Part shown: piece after piece, positions 17,811-26,742 of the stretch
Layout: each line of letters begins with the position of its first letter
How positions within the stretch are numbered: position 1 is the first letter of the stretch
From: Acidimicrobiales bacterium
GTDB taxonomy: Bacteria; Actinomycetota; Acidimicrobiia; Acidimicrobiales; SKKL01
Length of the DNA: 64,000 nucleotides
Reading direction: 5' to 3'
Assembly (NCBI GenBank): GCA_034521975.1
Contig: JAXHLR010000005.1
Location: forward strand, 310,001 to 374,000
The notes under the pieces: generated by a model
Told to the model about the DNA's origin: nothing
The model's input: only the letters and a program-made list of their open reading frames with translations
Database searches by the model: none
Program-made: the position numbers and the translations under genes

Positions 17811-18292
17811 GCCACCCCAACGCCGACCGGGTCGCCCACGCCGCGCGCGCCCTCGGACTCGAGGTCGAGATCCGCGAGTTCCCCGAGGGCACCCGCACCG
17901 CCGACGACGCGGCAACGGCCATCGGGGCCTCGGTCGGCCAGATCGTGAAGTCGCTGGTGTTCTCGGTCGACGACGAGGTCGTGCTCGCCCTGGTGAGCGG
18001 AGCGAACCGGCTCGACGAGGACAAGCTGGCTGCTGCGGCTGGCGGCATCGAGGTGGGGCGGGTGGGGGCCGACACCGTACGGGCGGCGACGGGCTACCCG
18101 ATCGGCGGGGTCCCGCCGGTCGGCCACCTCGCACCCCTGCGGGTGTTCTGCGACGAGGACCTGTTGGGCCACGACGTGGTGTGGGCCGCAGCCGGAACAC
18201 CTCGCCACGTGTTCAGCGCCGAGCCTCGCGCCCTGGTCTCGGCGGCCGGCGCGGCCGTGGCCCCCCTTGCGTCGGAGCGAGCCAGCCCGTGA
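17807..18292 (+). CDS. YbaK/ProX-like aminoacyl-tRNA editing domain protein
   Basis: 161 residues, single YbaK/EbsC-type domain. Hallmarks are the conserved lysine in GQIVKSLVFSVDDEVVLALVSG and the late GYPIGGVPPVGH loop. Such free-standing domains deacylate mischarged tRNAs, mainly Cys- or Ala-tRNA(Pro). ATG 17807 overlaps the stop of the hydrolase gene. The specific substrate is not predictable. Confidence 0.88.
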   Translation: MSHPNADRVAHAARALGLEVEIREFPEGTRTADDAATAIGASVGQIVKSLVFSVDDEVVLALVSGANRLDEDKLAAAAGGIEVGRVGADTVRAATGYPIGGVPPVGHLAPLRVFCDEDLLGHDVVWAAAGTPRHVFSAEPRALVSAAGAAVAPLASERASP

Positions 18293-18307
18293 GCGGCTGA
18301 AGGGGCC

Positions 18308-18739
18308 CTATGCCTTGCCGCGCTCCACCTGATCGCGCAGGTCGGCCACCTCGCGCTCGAGCTGGTCGACCCGCTCGACCAGATGGCGCCACTCGTCGAG
18401 TGTCTGGGTCGCCTTCGTCACCTTGGTCTGGACCTTCTGGGCCACGGGTTCGGCGAGGTCACGGGCGCTCGACACGACCGAGCGGAGCTGGGCGGGTAGG
18501 CCGGCTTCGGAGCCGTCGGTGTCGTCGTGCACCCCCAGCGCTTCGGCGAACTCGTCGAGGTCTGGCTTGTCCTGCTCGTCGGCGGGATGGTGGCCAGGCT
18601 GGTTCTCGGCGGGTACCGGACCACTGCCGGGCTCGTCGCGGGGCGCCGTCGGCTGGGTCGACACCTCGGTCTGCATGTGATCGGGGTCGAGCGGGGTGTT
18701 GCCGCTGCGCTGCAGTTCAGGTTCTTGTGGACGTCCCAT
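18308..18739 (-). CDS. hypothetical acidic protein with C-terminal coiled coil
   Basis: 143 residues. The first 70 are polar, Pro/Glu/Asp-rich and probably disordered; the C-terminal 50 (LDEWRHLVERVDQLEREVADLRDQVERGKA) form a clear heptad coiled coil. No enzyme motif. ATG 18739 is one start; an ATG about 21 codons later is possible. It follows the HhH protein gene on the same strand. Confidence 0.65.
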   Translation of the reverse strand: MGRPQEPELQRSGNTPLDPDHMQTEVSTQPTAPRDEPGSGPVPAENQPGHHPADEQDKPDLDEFAEALGVHDDTDGSEAGLPAQLRSVVSSARDLAEPVAQKVQTKVTKATQTLDEWRHLVERVDQLEREVADLRDQVERGKA

Positions 18740-18783
18740 GGGCGAACATGTACCCGAACCGGTGGATCGGCAAACGGAGGGGG

Positions 18784-19365
18784 TCAGTCCTGTTTGGACC
18801 TGCCCTTGGCCTTCTGTGCCTTCTTCCACTCGCGCACCTTCTGCAGCGACTCGGCCGAGTCGACGTCGGCGACCGAGCGGGGCACGGCGTCGGAGAACGG
18901 GGCGGCCACCTCCTCCCACCCGGCCGGCCGCTTGCCCAGCCGCTTGGCCAGCACCGCGATGAAGATCTTGGTCTTCTCCTCGCCGAAGCCGGGAAGCGCC
19001 GAGACCCGTTCGTGGAGGCCGGCGCCGGTGCGGGTGCGCGACCACACCTTGGCCGCGTCGCCGCCGTAGTGCTCGACCAGATGGGCACACAGATCCTGGA
19101 TCCGGCCGGCCATCGACGCCGGGAACCGGTGGATCGCCGGCTTCTGTCGGCACACCGCCTCGAACTCGTCGGGGTCCATGGTGGCGATGGCCTCGGCGGT
19201 GAACCGCTCGCCCAGACGGTCGCGCAACTTGGCGGGCCCGGAGAAGGCCAGCTCCATCGAGACCTGCTGGTCGAGGAGCATCCCGATGACCAGTGCGAGC
19301 GGGTCGGTCACGAGCAGTGAATCGGAGTCGGGATCTCCGGTGATGGGGATGGTGGGCGTCGACAT
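18784..19365 (-). CDS. HhH-GPD family protein (uncharacterised glycosylase-like)
   Basis: 193 residues, resembling the actinobacterial subgroup of HhH-GPD base-excision proteins. The helix-hairpin-helix reads ALPGFGEEKTKIFIAVLAKRLG, and the N-terminal MLLDQQVSMELAFSGP matches the glycosylase core. The catalytic Lys/Asp pair of EndoIII or AlkA is not evident after the hairpin, so DNA binding is likely but glycosylase activity is unproven. It lies 8 bp behind the stop-to-start gap of aceE on the same strand. Confidence 0.82.
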   Translation of the reverse strand: MSTPTIPITGDPDSDSLLVTDPLALVIGMLLDQQVSMELAFSGPAKLRDRLGERFTAEAIATMDPDEFEAVCRQKPAIHRFPASMAGRIQDLCAHLVEHYGGDAAKVWSRTRTGAGLHERVSALPGFGEEKTKIFIAVLAKRLGKRPAGWEEVAAPFSDAVPRSVADVDSAESLQKVREWKKAQKAKGRSKQD

Positions 19366-19373
19366 GGTGGGGA

Positions 19374-22130
19374 TCAGTCCTCGGGCCAGGTCACCTTGGG
19401 ATCGGTGGCGTCAGGGTCGATGTCATAGCGGCGGATGGCATCGTCGACCAGTTCAGCTTCGATGACACCGTCGCGTGCGAGACCCCACAGCGTCGCCACC
19501 ACGATGTGGCCGGTGTCGATCTCGAAGAAGCGGCGCATGGCCTCGCGGGTGTCGCTGCGGCCGAACCCGTCGGTGCCGAGGGGTACGAAGGTGCGCGGCA
19601 CCCAGCGACCGATCTGGTCGGGGACGAGGGTCATGTGGTCGGTGACCGCCACCACCGGACCCGATCCCTCGCCGAGCAGCTCGGTCACCCGGGGGATGCG
19701 TCCCTGCTCGCCGGGATGGAGCCGGTTCCACCGCTCGGTGCTCATCGCCTGGTCGCGGAGGCCCTTGTAGCTCGTGGCACTCCACAGCTCGGCGCCGACC
19801 CCGTAGTGCTCGGCCAGCTCGGCCTGGGCTGCTCGGGCGCCACCCTGCATGCTGCCCGAGAACAGGATGGCGGCGCCGTGTTCGGCGCCTTCGGGTGCCG
19901 GTGCCCACCGGTAGAGGCCCTCGATGATGCCGTCGTCGACGCCGTCGGGCCGCTCGGGCATCTGGTAGTTCTCGTTGTAGAGGGTGAGGTAGTACATGAC
20001 CTCCTCACCGTCGCCGTACATGCGGGCGATGCCCTCGCGGACGATGACCGCCATCTCGTAGGCGAACGCGGGGTCATAGGCCCGGATGGTGGGGACCGTC
20101 GCGGCCAGCACGTGGCTGTGACCGTCCTGGTGCTGCAGACCCTCGCCCAACAGCGTGGTGCGGCCCGCGGTCGCGCCGCAGAGGAAGCCCTTGGCCCGGG
20201 CGTCGGCCGCGGCCCAGATGAGGTCGCCCACCCGCTGGAACCCGAACATCGAGTAGAAGGTGAAGAACGGCACCATCGGTACGCCGTGCACCGAGTACGA
20301 GGTGCCGGCGGCGGTGAAGCTGGCCATCGAGCCGGCTTCGGTGATGCCCTCCTCGAGGATCTGGCCGTCCTGGCCCTCGGTGTAGGACAGCAGCAACTGG
20401 GCGTCGACCGGTTCGTAGAGCTGGCCCTGCGAGGCGTAGATCTTGAACTCGCGGAACATGGCGTCCATGCCGAAGGTGCGTGCCTCGTCGGGGATGATCG
20501 GCACCACCCGGGGCCCGAACTCGCCGTCGCGCATGAGGTTGCGGAGCACCCGGGTGAAGGCGGTGGTGGTGGACACCTCCTGGTCGCCGGATCCCGAGTA
20601 GAGCTCCTCGAACGGACCGTCGGTGGCCATGGTGAGGGCCCGACGCTCGCGCACCACCCGTTGGGGCACGGGGCCGTCGAACGCCTTGCGACGGTCCATC
20701 AGGTACTGGTACTCGACCGAGTCGGTGTCGAAGCGCACATAGGGCGGATCGGCGTCGTCGGCCAGAGCATCCTCGGCGATGTCGTCGTGGAGATGCAGCC
20801 GGTCGCGCAGGTTCCGCAACTGCTGCATCGTCATCTTCTTGATCTGGTGGGTGGCGTTGCGACCCTCGACGTCGGGACCGAGGGTCCAGCCCTTGACGGT
20901 CTTGGCGAGGATGACGGTGGGGGCACCCTCCTGCTCGGTCGCCATGCGGTACGCCGCGTAGAGCTTGCGGTGGTCGTGGCCCCCGCGGGGCAGCGCCCGC
21001 AGATCCTCGTCGGAGAGGTGGTCGACGAGCTGGCGCAGCCGGGGATCGGGACCGAAGAAGTGCTCGCGGATGTATGCGCCGGACTCGACGGCATAGCGTT
21101 GGAACTCGCCGTCGACGGTGTCGTTCATCTTGTTGAGCAGCACGCCGTCGACGTCGCGGGCGAGCAGCTCGTCCCAGCGCGAGCCCCACACGACCTTGAT
21201 GACGTTCCAGCCCGCACCCCGGAAGATCGCTTCGAGCTCCTGGATGATCTTGCCGTTGCCCCGCACCGGACCGTCGAGGCGCTGGAGGTTGCAGTTGACG
21301 ACCCACACCAGGTTGTCGAGGCGCTCACGCGCGGCGAGCGAGATCGATCCGAGGGTCTCGGGCTCGTCGACCTCACCGTCGCCGAGGAAGCACCACACCC
21401 GGCTCTGGCTGGTGTCGTCGACCCGGCGGTGATGCAGGTAGCGGTTGAACCGCGCCTGGTAGATCGAGTTGATGGGACCCAGCCCCATCGACACGGTGGG
21501 GAACTCCCAGAAGTTGGGCATCAGCCGGGGGTGGGGGTAGCTCGACAGGCCGCCCCCGCCGATCTCGCGGCGGAACCGGTCGAGCTCGGACTCGGTGAGG
21601 CGGCCCTCGAGGTACGCCCGCGCGTAGATGCCCGGAGCGGCGTGGCCCTGGATGTACACCTGGTCGCCGGCGAGGCCGCTGTCCTTGCCCCGGAAGAAGT
21701 GGTTGAACCCCACCTCGTAGAGCGACGCCGACGAGGCGAAGGTGGACAGGTGGCCACCGATCCCGTCGGCGGCCTCGTTGGCCTTGATGACCATGACGGC
21801 CGCGTTCCACCGGATGAAGCGCCGGATGCGACGTTCGACGTCCTCGTCGCCGGGGAACCACGGTTCTTCCTCGCTGGGGATGGTGTTGACGTAGGGGGTC
21901 GAGACGCTGGCCGGCACCCCGACCTGCAGCTCTCGGGCACGGACGAGCAACTTGGAGAGCAGGTAGCGGGCGCGTGAGGATCCGCGGGTCCCGACGACCG
22001 CGTCGAGCGAGTCCAACCACTCTTCGGTCTCGGTGGGGTCGATGTCTGGGAGCTGGTGGACGAAGCCGTCGATGATCACTGCTGGGGCATCCTTCACTCG
22101 GGGGTCGCGAAGCGCAGGTCCGTTCACCAT
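19374..22130 (-). CDS. aceE: pyruvate dehydrogenase E1, homodimeric type
   Basis: 918 residues, matching actinobacterial AceE. The thiamine-diphosphate motif is GDGEVDEPE...NCNLQRLDG; other family blocks include [20 protein letters not shown] and the C-terminal [19 protein letters not shown]. It decarboxylates pyruvate and reductively acetylates the lipoyl E2. E2 and E3 genes are not adjacent, but an lpd-E2-lipBA cluster at 44715-49237 could supply them. A divergent RNase H gene begins 58 bp upstream. Confidence 0.96.
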   Translation of the reverse strand: MVNGPALRDPRVKDAPAVIIDGFVHQLPDIDPTETEEWLDSLDAVVGTRGSSRARYLLSKLLVRARELQVGVPASVSTPYVNTIPSEEEPWFPGDEDVERRIRRFIRWNAAVMVIKANEAADGIGGHLSTFASSASLYEVGFNHFFRGKDSGLAGDQVYIQGHAAPGIYARAYLEGRLTESELDRFRREIGGGGLSSYPHPRLMPNFWEFPTVSMGLGPINSIYQARFNRYLHHRRVDDTSQSRVWCFLGDGEVDEPETLGSISLAARERLDNLVWVVNCNLQRLDGPVRGNGKIIQELEAIFRGAGWNVIKVVWGSRWDELLARDVDGVLLNKMNDTVDGEFQRYAVESGAYIREHFFGPDPRLRQLVDHLSDEDLRALPRGGHDHRKLYAAYRMATEQEGAPTVILAKTVKGWTLGPDVEGRNATHQIKKMTMQQLRNLRDRLHLHDDIAEDALADDADPPYVRFDTDSVEYQYLMDRRKAFDGPVPQRVVRERRALTMATDGPFEELYSGSGDQEVSTTTAFTRVLRNLMRDGEFGPRVVPIIPDEARTFGMDAMFREFKIYASQGQLYEPVDAQLLLSYTEGQDGQILEEGITEAGSMASFTAAGTSYSVHGVPMVPFFTFYSMFGFQRVGDLIWAAADARAKGFLCGATAGRTTLLGEGLQHQDGHSHVLAATVPTIRAYDPAFAYEMAVIVREGIARMYGDGEEVMYYLTLYNENYQMPERPDGVDDGIIEGLYRWAPAPEGAEHGAAILFSGSMQGGARAAQAELAEHYGVGAELWSATSYKGLRDQAMSTERWNRLHPGEQGRIPRVTELLGEGSGPVVAVTDHMTLVPDQIGRWVPRTFVPLGTDGFGRSDTREAMRRFFEIDTGHIVVATLWGLARDGVIEAELVDDAIRRYDIDPDATDPKVTWPED

Positions 22131-22188
22131 ACCGAGCCTGCACGCACACCGACGGCGGGCATCGCGGCCTGTGGCATGCTCGTCGGCG

Positions 22189-23223
22189 ATGACGCTCGTG
22201 GCCTACACCGACGGTGCCTGCAGCGGGAACCCCGGACCGGGAGGGTGGGCGTGGGTCCGACCCGATGGCCCCTGGGCCAGCGGCGCAGAGCGGCGCTCCA
22301 CGAACCAGCGCATGGAGATCACCGCCGCGTTCGAAGCCGTGCGGGCGGCGAAGGGTCCGATCGAGATCGTGTCGGACTCGACCTATGTCGTGAACTGCTT
22401 CCGCGACCGGTGGTGGGAGGGTTGGCTGCGGCGGGGGTGGACCAACTCGAAGAAGGAGCCGGTCGCCAACCGGGACCTGTGGGAGCCGTTCATCGACCTC
22501 GTCCTCGAGCGGGGCGATGTCAGCTTCCGGTGGGTGAAGGGCCACGGCGGCGATCCGCTCAACGACATGGCCGACCGGTTGGCGGTGGCCGCCGCCGCCG
22601 AGCAGCGGGGGCGGTCGGGGGCGACCCTGCCCGACGTGTCGAAGCTGCCCACCGACGCGACCGGGGCCGCCGGGGCCCCCCTCGCGGGGGCGCGGCGCGA
22701 CCACCGCCTGCCCGACCTGGCGATCGCCGAGCACGGCGTGGCGGTGTTCGGCCACCGGCCTCCTGCGCTCGGGGGCTACGACGACAACCCCGTCGCTCGG
22801 GGGGTCCGGCACTCGCTGGCGGAGATCCTCGCGGCCCGCCGTGAGCTCGATCCCGACCTGGTCGTGGTGTCGGGCCTGCGTCTGGGAGCCGAACAGCTCG
22901 GTGCCGAAGCGGCGATCGAGGTCGGCCTCCCCCTGGTGGCCGTGCTTCCCCACCCCGACCCGGACTCACGTTGGCCACCTGCTGCTCGCCGGCACTTCGC
23001 CGAACTGCTCGAGGCTGCCGCCGAGACCGTCACCCTCGAACGGAAGGTCCCCGCGACGGCCCAGGCGGCCGGTGCATCGCTGGCTCGTCGCGACGCCTGG
23101 CTGGCCCGCAACGTCGCGTCGGCGATCCTCGTCTGGGACCGCCAGGACCCGAGCTTGTCGCGGCTGGCGTCGAGCCTCGAGGACCATCTGGGTGCCGAGG
23201 TGTGGTACCTGGAACCGGCGTGA
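22189..23223 (+). CDS. RNase HI fused to a SLOG/YpsA-like domain
   Basis: 344 residues. Residues 1-145 are RNase HI: MTLVAYTDGACSGNPGPGGW with Asp8, RMEITAAFEAV with Glu43, SDSTYVVN with Asp63 and NDMADRLA with Asp129, so the DEDD site is complete for cutting RNA in RNA-DNA hybrids. After an acidic linker, residues about 175-344 (IAEHGVAVFGHRPPAL...LVVVSGLRLGAEQLGAEAA...PLVAVLPHPD) look like a Rossmann-type SLOG domain, a nucleotide-ligand or DprA-like fold. The fusion hints at nucleotide-linked control of hybrid removal. Confidence 0.85.
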   Translation: MTLVAYTDGACSGNPGPGGWAWVRPDGPWASGAERRSTNQRMEITAAFEAVRAAKGPIEIVSDSTYVVNCFRDRWWEGWLRRGWTNSKKEPVANRDLWEPFIDLVLERGDVSFRWVKGHGGDPLNDMADRLAVAAAAEQRGRSGATLPDVSKLPTDATGAAGAPLAGARRDHRLPDLAIAEHGVAVFGHRPPALGGYDDNPVARGVRHSLAEILAARRELDPDLVVVSGLRLGAEQLGAEAAIEVGLPLVAVLPHPDPDSRWPPAARRHFAELLEAAAETVTLERKVPATAQAAGASLARRDAWLARNVASAILVWDRQDPSLSRLASSLEDHLGAEVWYLEPA

Positions 23224-23244
23224 GAGGGACTCAGGCGCTCACCG

Positions 23245-24192
23245 TCAGGGGACGATGATCTCGTCGGCCGGGCTCGAGGAGCCGGATCCGCCGGGGGTGA
23301 TGATCTCGTCGGCCGGGTTCGAGGGGTCGGATTCGCCGGGGGTGGTGGTGGAGGTCGTCGACGTGGTCGGAGGTGCGGTCGTGGTCGTCGACGGCGGGGT
23401 CGTCGTCGACGTGGTGGTGGTGGGGGGCGCGCCGCGGGAGATGTAGAGGATGAGCCGTGAGCCGCGCGGTGCCTGTTCGTCGGCTTCGGGTTCGGTCGAC
23501 ACCGCGCTGCCCCTGCTGACCCAACCGGAGTAGCGGTCGAGGATGTGGACCTCGAACCCGGCGTCCTCGAGGATCCGGACCGCGTCTCGTTCAGGCTCGC
23601 GCCGCACGTCGGGGATGTCGATCATCGGCGGACCCGTGGACAGCACGACGTCGATGGTGCTGCCGCGCTCGATCAGCTTGCCGGGAGCGGGATCCTGGCT
23701 GAGCACCTCGTCGGCGGCGGCGTCGCTCTGCTGGTAGCTGACCTCGCCGACCGACAGCCCGTAGGCAGCGAGGAGCAGGAACAGCTCGTGGCTGGGTGAG
23801 CCGCGCAGGTCGGGGGCGCGGGCAAACTCGTCGCCGACGCTGACTCTCACCTCGACCGAGGTTCCGTTCGGGACGCTCTCACCGGCCGATGGTTCCTGGG
23901 CGGTGACCTCGCCGGGTGGGACCTGCACGTTCTGGGCGGTGATGATCACCGGGACCAGCCCTGCTTCCTGCAGCTCCGTGCGCGCCTGCTGCTCGTCGTC
24001 GCCGACGAGGTCGGGCACCTCGACCAGGGTCGGGCCTCCTTCCAGGATTCCGGCCCCGACCAGGCCCGCCAACGAGGTGCTGGCCACCACCGCGGCGACG
24101 GCCACGATGGCCAGGAGGAGCATGAACGGCAGCGGATGGGTGCCAAGGGGCAGATCGCCGGCACCCGGATCAGATGCAGGATCGCGAGTCAC
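23245..24192 (-). CDS. membrane protein with three PASTA domains
   Basis: 315 residues: short cytosolic tail, one transmembrane helix (about residues 22-48), then three PASTA repeats (VEVPDLVGDDEQQARTELQEAGL; RAPDLRGSPSHELFLLLAAYGL; IDIPDVRREPERDAVRILEDAGF), a Thr/Pro-rich stalk and a C-terminal tandem repeat (NPADEIITPGGSG / SPADEIIVP). PASTA domains bind peptidoglycan or muropeptides and usually belong to PknB kinases, but no kinase domain is attached here. It probably sits at the cell surface. Confidence 0.85.
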   Translation of the reverse strand: MTRDPASDPGAGDLPLGTHPLPFMLLLAIVAVAAVVASTSLAGLVGAGILEGGPTLVEVPDLVGDDEQQARTELQEAGLVPVIITAQNVQVPPGEVTAQEPSAGESVPNGTSVEVRVSVGDEFARAPDLRGSPSHELFLLLAAYGLSVGEVSYQQSDAAADEVLSQDPAPGKLIERGSTIDVVLSTGPPMIDIPDVRREPERDAVRILEDAGFEVHILDRYSGWVSRGSAVSTEPEADEQAPRGSRLILYISRGAPPTTTTSTTTPPSTTTTAPPTTSTTSTTTPGESDPSNPADEIITPGGSGSSSPADEIIVP

Positions 24193-24240
24193 CCATCAGT
24201 GATACCCCAATCCGGGTCAAGATATGCAGCGGGGATCTGC

Positions 24241-24807
24241 TCAGAGGTCGTTGGTCAGTCGGTAGATCCGACGGAGGTCGCTGAACGCGGCGTTGATCTG
24301 CGACATCGTGCTCTCGGCACGGGCACGGGCGGTCAGGTCGCTGCTGCCGTGGCGGTCGGGATGGTGCTGCTTGGCCAGCTGGCGGTGGCGCCGGGCGACC
24401 TCGGGCCACGATGCATCCGATGTCAGGCCGAGGACATCCCAGGGGGTGTGCCCGTTCTGGTCGACCGGCTCGGGTTCCGGCGGAGCCGCCCACGCAAAGA
24501 CGTCCTCGGGAGCCCAGCTGGACCGTGGTGGGTTGGGGCGGGTCGGATCGGAGGACGGTGATGGTGGCCGGCGAGGGGCGGTGGAGCCCTCCGGGGCGAA
24601 GGCGGCGTCGGCCAGACGTCGCGCCCGGGCGGCCTGGCCATGGGGCTTCGGGTCGACCAGGTTGTCGAGGGTGTCCCGTTGGGCCCACCAGGCGTGACCG
24701 GTGTCGTCGTCCATCTGGACCGAGTCGTCCGCCTCATTCCGGGCGCGACGTCGCCCGAAGGCACGGATCCGCCGGGCGGATCGAGGCGAGAGCTCGTCTT
24801 CGGGCAT
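24241..24807 (-). CDS. C-terminal J-domain protein
   Basis: 188 residues from ATG 24807. The N-terminal two-thirds are polar, Arg/Pro-rich and low-complexity. The last 65 residues are a J domain with the HPD motif (QHHPDRHG) preceded by TPWDVLGLTSDASWPEVARRHRQLAK. A J domain at the C-terminus, without Gly/Phe or zinc regions, is the type III arrangement and implies recruitment of DnaK to one particular task. Partner unknown. Confidence 0.78.
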   Translation of the reverse strand: MPEDELSPRSARRIRAFGRRRARNEADDSVQMDDDTGHAWWAQRDTLDNLVDPKPHGQAARARRLADAAFAPEGSTAPRRPPSPSSDPTRPNPPRSSWAPEDVFAWAAPPEPEPVDQNGHTPWDVLGLTSDASWPEVARRHRQLAKQHHPDRHGSSDLTARARAESTMSQINAAFSDLRRIYRLTNDL

Positions 24808-24957
24808 CTGGTTCGTGGCATCCCGACGGGGGTCGGCCCCGCCGTCGACCGCAATGCTAGAGCGATCGGTGGGGCGGTGCAGCGGGTCGATCGGCTCATT
24901 CTCGGGGGGATGGGTGGCCGGGGGATCCGGGTGCAGGTCCCAGCTACCGTGACCGCC

Positions 24958-26742
24958 ATGCGGATCGGTTCGGACACCGGCGGTACCTTCACCGATCTGG
25001 TCGCCGCCGACGGTCGCATCGCGAAGGTCCTGTCGACCCCTCAGGACCCCGGCGTCGCCGTGGCCGAGGGTGTGGCCGAGCTCGGTTCCTCCGACGACCT
25101 GACCCTTGCCCACGGCACCACCGTTGCCACCAACGCGCTCCTCGAGGGCCGGGTTGCGTCGGTCGCGCTGGTCACCACCGTCGGCCTGGCCGACGTGATC
25201 GAGATCGCCCGCCAGGACCGCCCCTCGCTCTATGACCCGACGGTGCGACGGCCGGTGCCCCTCGTCGCTCGCGCATTGCGGTTCGAGGTGCGCGGGCGGA
25301 TGGCGGCCGATGGAACCGAGCTGGAGCCGGTGCAGTTGGGTGACGTGCCGGCCGTGATCGATGCGGATGCGGTGGCGATCTGCTTCCTCCACGCCGACCT
25401 CGAACCCGGACACGAGGACGTGGTCGCGGAACTGCTCGGCGCAGGCGGTCGCGACGTGTGCTGCTCCCACGACGTGTCGCCGGAGGTCCGCGAGTACGAG
25501 CGCACGGTCACCACGGTCGTGAACGCCGCGCTGCGTCCGATCCTGCGCGAGTACCTCACCGATCTGGCCGGCACCGCCCACGAGGTGATGGTCATGACCT
25601 CGGCGGGTGGGCTGGTCCCGGCCCGCACTGCGAGCGAGCTCCCCGCCTCGTTGCTGCTGTCCGGGCCTGCGGGCGGGGTGCGGGCGGGTGCCGCGGTCGC
25701 GGCGGCCCACGGATTCGCCGACGCGGTGACCCTCGACATGGGCGGGACCAGCACCGACGTGTGCCTCGTGCTCGACGGGGCACCCGCCCCCGCGGCCCAG
25801 CGGGAGGTCGCGGGCTTCACGGTGCGGTTTCCCGCGCTCGACGTGTTCACCATCGGCGCCGGGGGCGGGTCCATCGCGTCGATCGACCCCGGGGGCGCGC
25901 TGGTGGTCGGCCCCCGCAGCGCAGGCGCCCGCCCCGGCCCCGCCTGCTATGGCCGAGGTGGTGATGAGCCCACCGTCACCGACGCCAACGTGGCCGCGGG
26001 GCGCATCCCCGCTGGGGCGACCTTCGGCGGCATCAGCCTCGACGATCGGCGAGCAGCGGAGGCGCTCGAGCGAGCGGGTGTCGGCGCCGAGGGGGTGCTG
26101 GCGGTGGTGAACGCCAACATGGAGCGCGCCTTGCGTGCGGCCACCGTCGAACGGGGGGTCGACCCCCGTTCGCTCGCCTTGGTTGCCTTCGGTGGGGCAG
26201 GTCCGCTCCACGCGGCCGAGCTGGCCGATGCGTTGGGCATCGCCACCGTGATCGTCCCGGCGCGGGCCGGCGTGCTGTCGGCGGTGGGCATCCTGACCTC
26301 GCCCGTTCAACGTGATCTGGTGCAGTCGTGGCCGACCCCGACCGGCCATGCCGGCCTGGACGAGGCATTGGATGCGCTGGCGGCCGAGGCCACCGCGCTG
26401 GTGGGCCAGGGGGCGGTCGCCACCACGACGGTCGACTGTCGCTACCTGGGCCAGAGCCACGAGATCACCGTGGCGTCGGTCGACGCGTTCGAGGACGAAC
26501 ACCGGCGTCGCAACGGCTACAGCCGTGCCGGTGATCCGGTCGAGGTGATCGCCATCAGGGCCACCGCAGTCCGTCCCTCCCCGGTGTCGATCGAGGACCT
26601 GGCACCGGTGGAGCGGCCCGCACACATCGTCGTGGGACCGGCCACCATCGCCGATCCCGACTCCACGACGTGGGTCCCGGACCGCTGGCAGGCCGAGCCA
26701 GGACTCGACGGTGCGCTGGTGCTGACCCGGCGGTCGCGGTGA
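24958..26742 (+). CDS. hydantoinase/oxoprolinase HyuA-like subunit
   Basis: 594 residues. N-terminal RIGSDTGGTFTDLVAADGR and the LAHGTTVATNALLEG, LDMGGTSTDVCLVLDG and GAGGGSIASIDPGGALVVGP blocks identify the ATP-dependent hydantoinase A/oxoprolinase family. It is about 90 residues shorter than usual, the loss being at the C-terminal end. It hydrolyses cyclic amides (hydantoin, 5-oxoproline or carboxylase-type substrates) with the partner HyuB. ATG 24958 starts the conserved N-terminus; its TGA overlaps the GTG of hyuB. Confidence 0.9.
   Translation: MRIGSDTGGTFTDLVAADGRIAKVLSTPQDPGVAVAEGVAELGSSDDLTLAHGTTVATNALLEGRVASVALVTTVGLADVIEIARQDRPSLYDPTVRRPVPLVARALRFEVRGRMAADGTELEPVQLGDVPAVIDADAVAICFLHADLEPGHEDVVAELLGAGGRDVCCSHDVSPEVREYERTVTTVVNAALRPILREYLTDLAGTAHEVMVMTSAGGLVPARTASELPASLLLSGPAGGVRAGAAVAAAHGFADAVTLDMGGTSTDVCLVLDGAPAPAAQREVAGFTVRFPALDVFTIGAGGGSIASIDPGGALVVGPRSAGARPGPACYGRGGDEPTVTDANVAAGRIPAGATFGGISLDDRRAAEALERAGVGAEGVLAVVNANMERALRAATVERGVDPRSLALVAFGGAGPLHAAELADALGIATVIVPARAGVLSAVGILTSPVQRDLVQSWPTPTGHAGLDEALDALAAEATALVGQGAVATTTVDCRYLGQSHEITVASVDAFEDEHRRRNGYSRAGDPVEVIAIRATAVRPSPVSIEDLAPVERPAHIVVGPATIADPDSTTWVPDRWQAEPGLDGALVLTRRSR

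Noticed and set aside
19506-21977. 823-codon plus-strand frame opposite aceE
   Set aside because: It is the antisense shadow of a well-conserved gene, with repetitive Val/Gly/Asp/His composition and no recognisable motif.
23245-23450. Possible CRISPR-like or satellite repeat near the PASTA gene 3' end
   Set aside because: The repetition is coding: a Thr/Pro stalk and a duplicated PADEII motif in the C-terminus, without regular spacers.
24241-26625. 794-codon minus-strand frame covering hyuA
   Set aside because: Only its last 188 codons (from 24807) are a real J-domain gene; the rest is antisense to hyuA.
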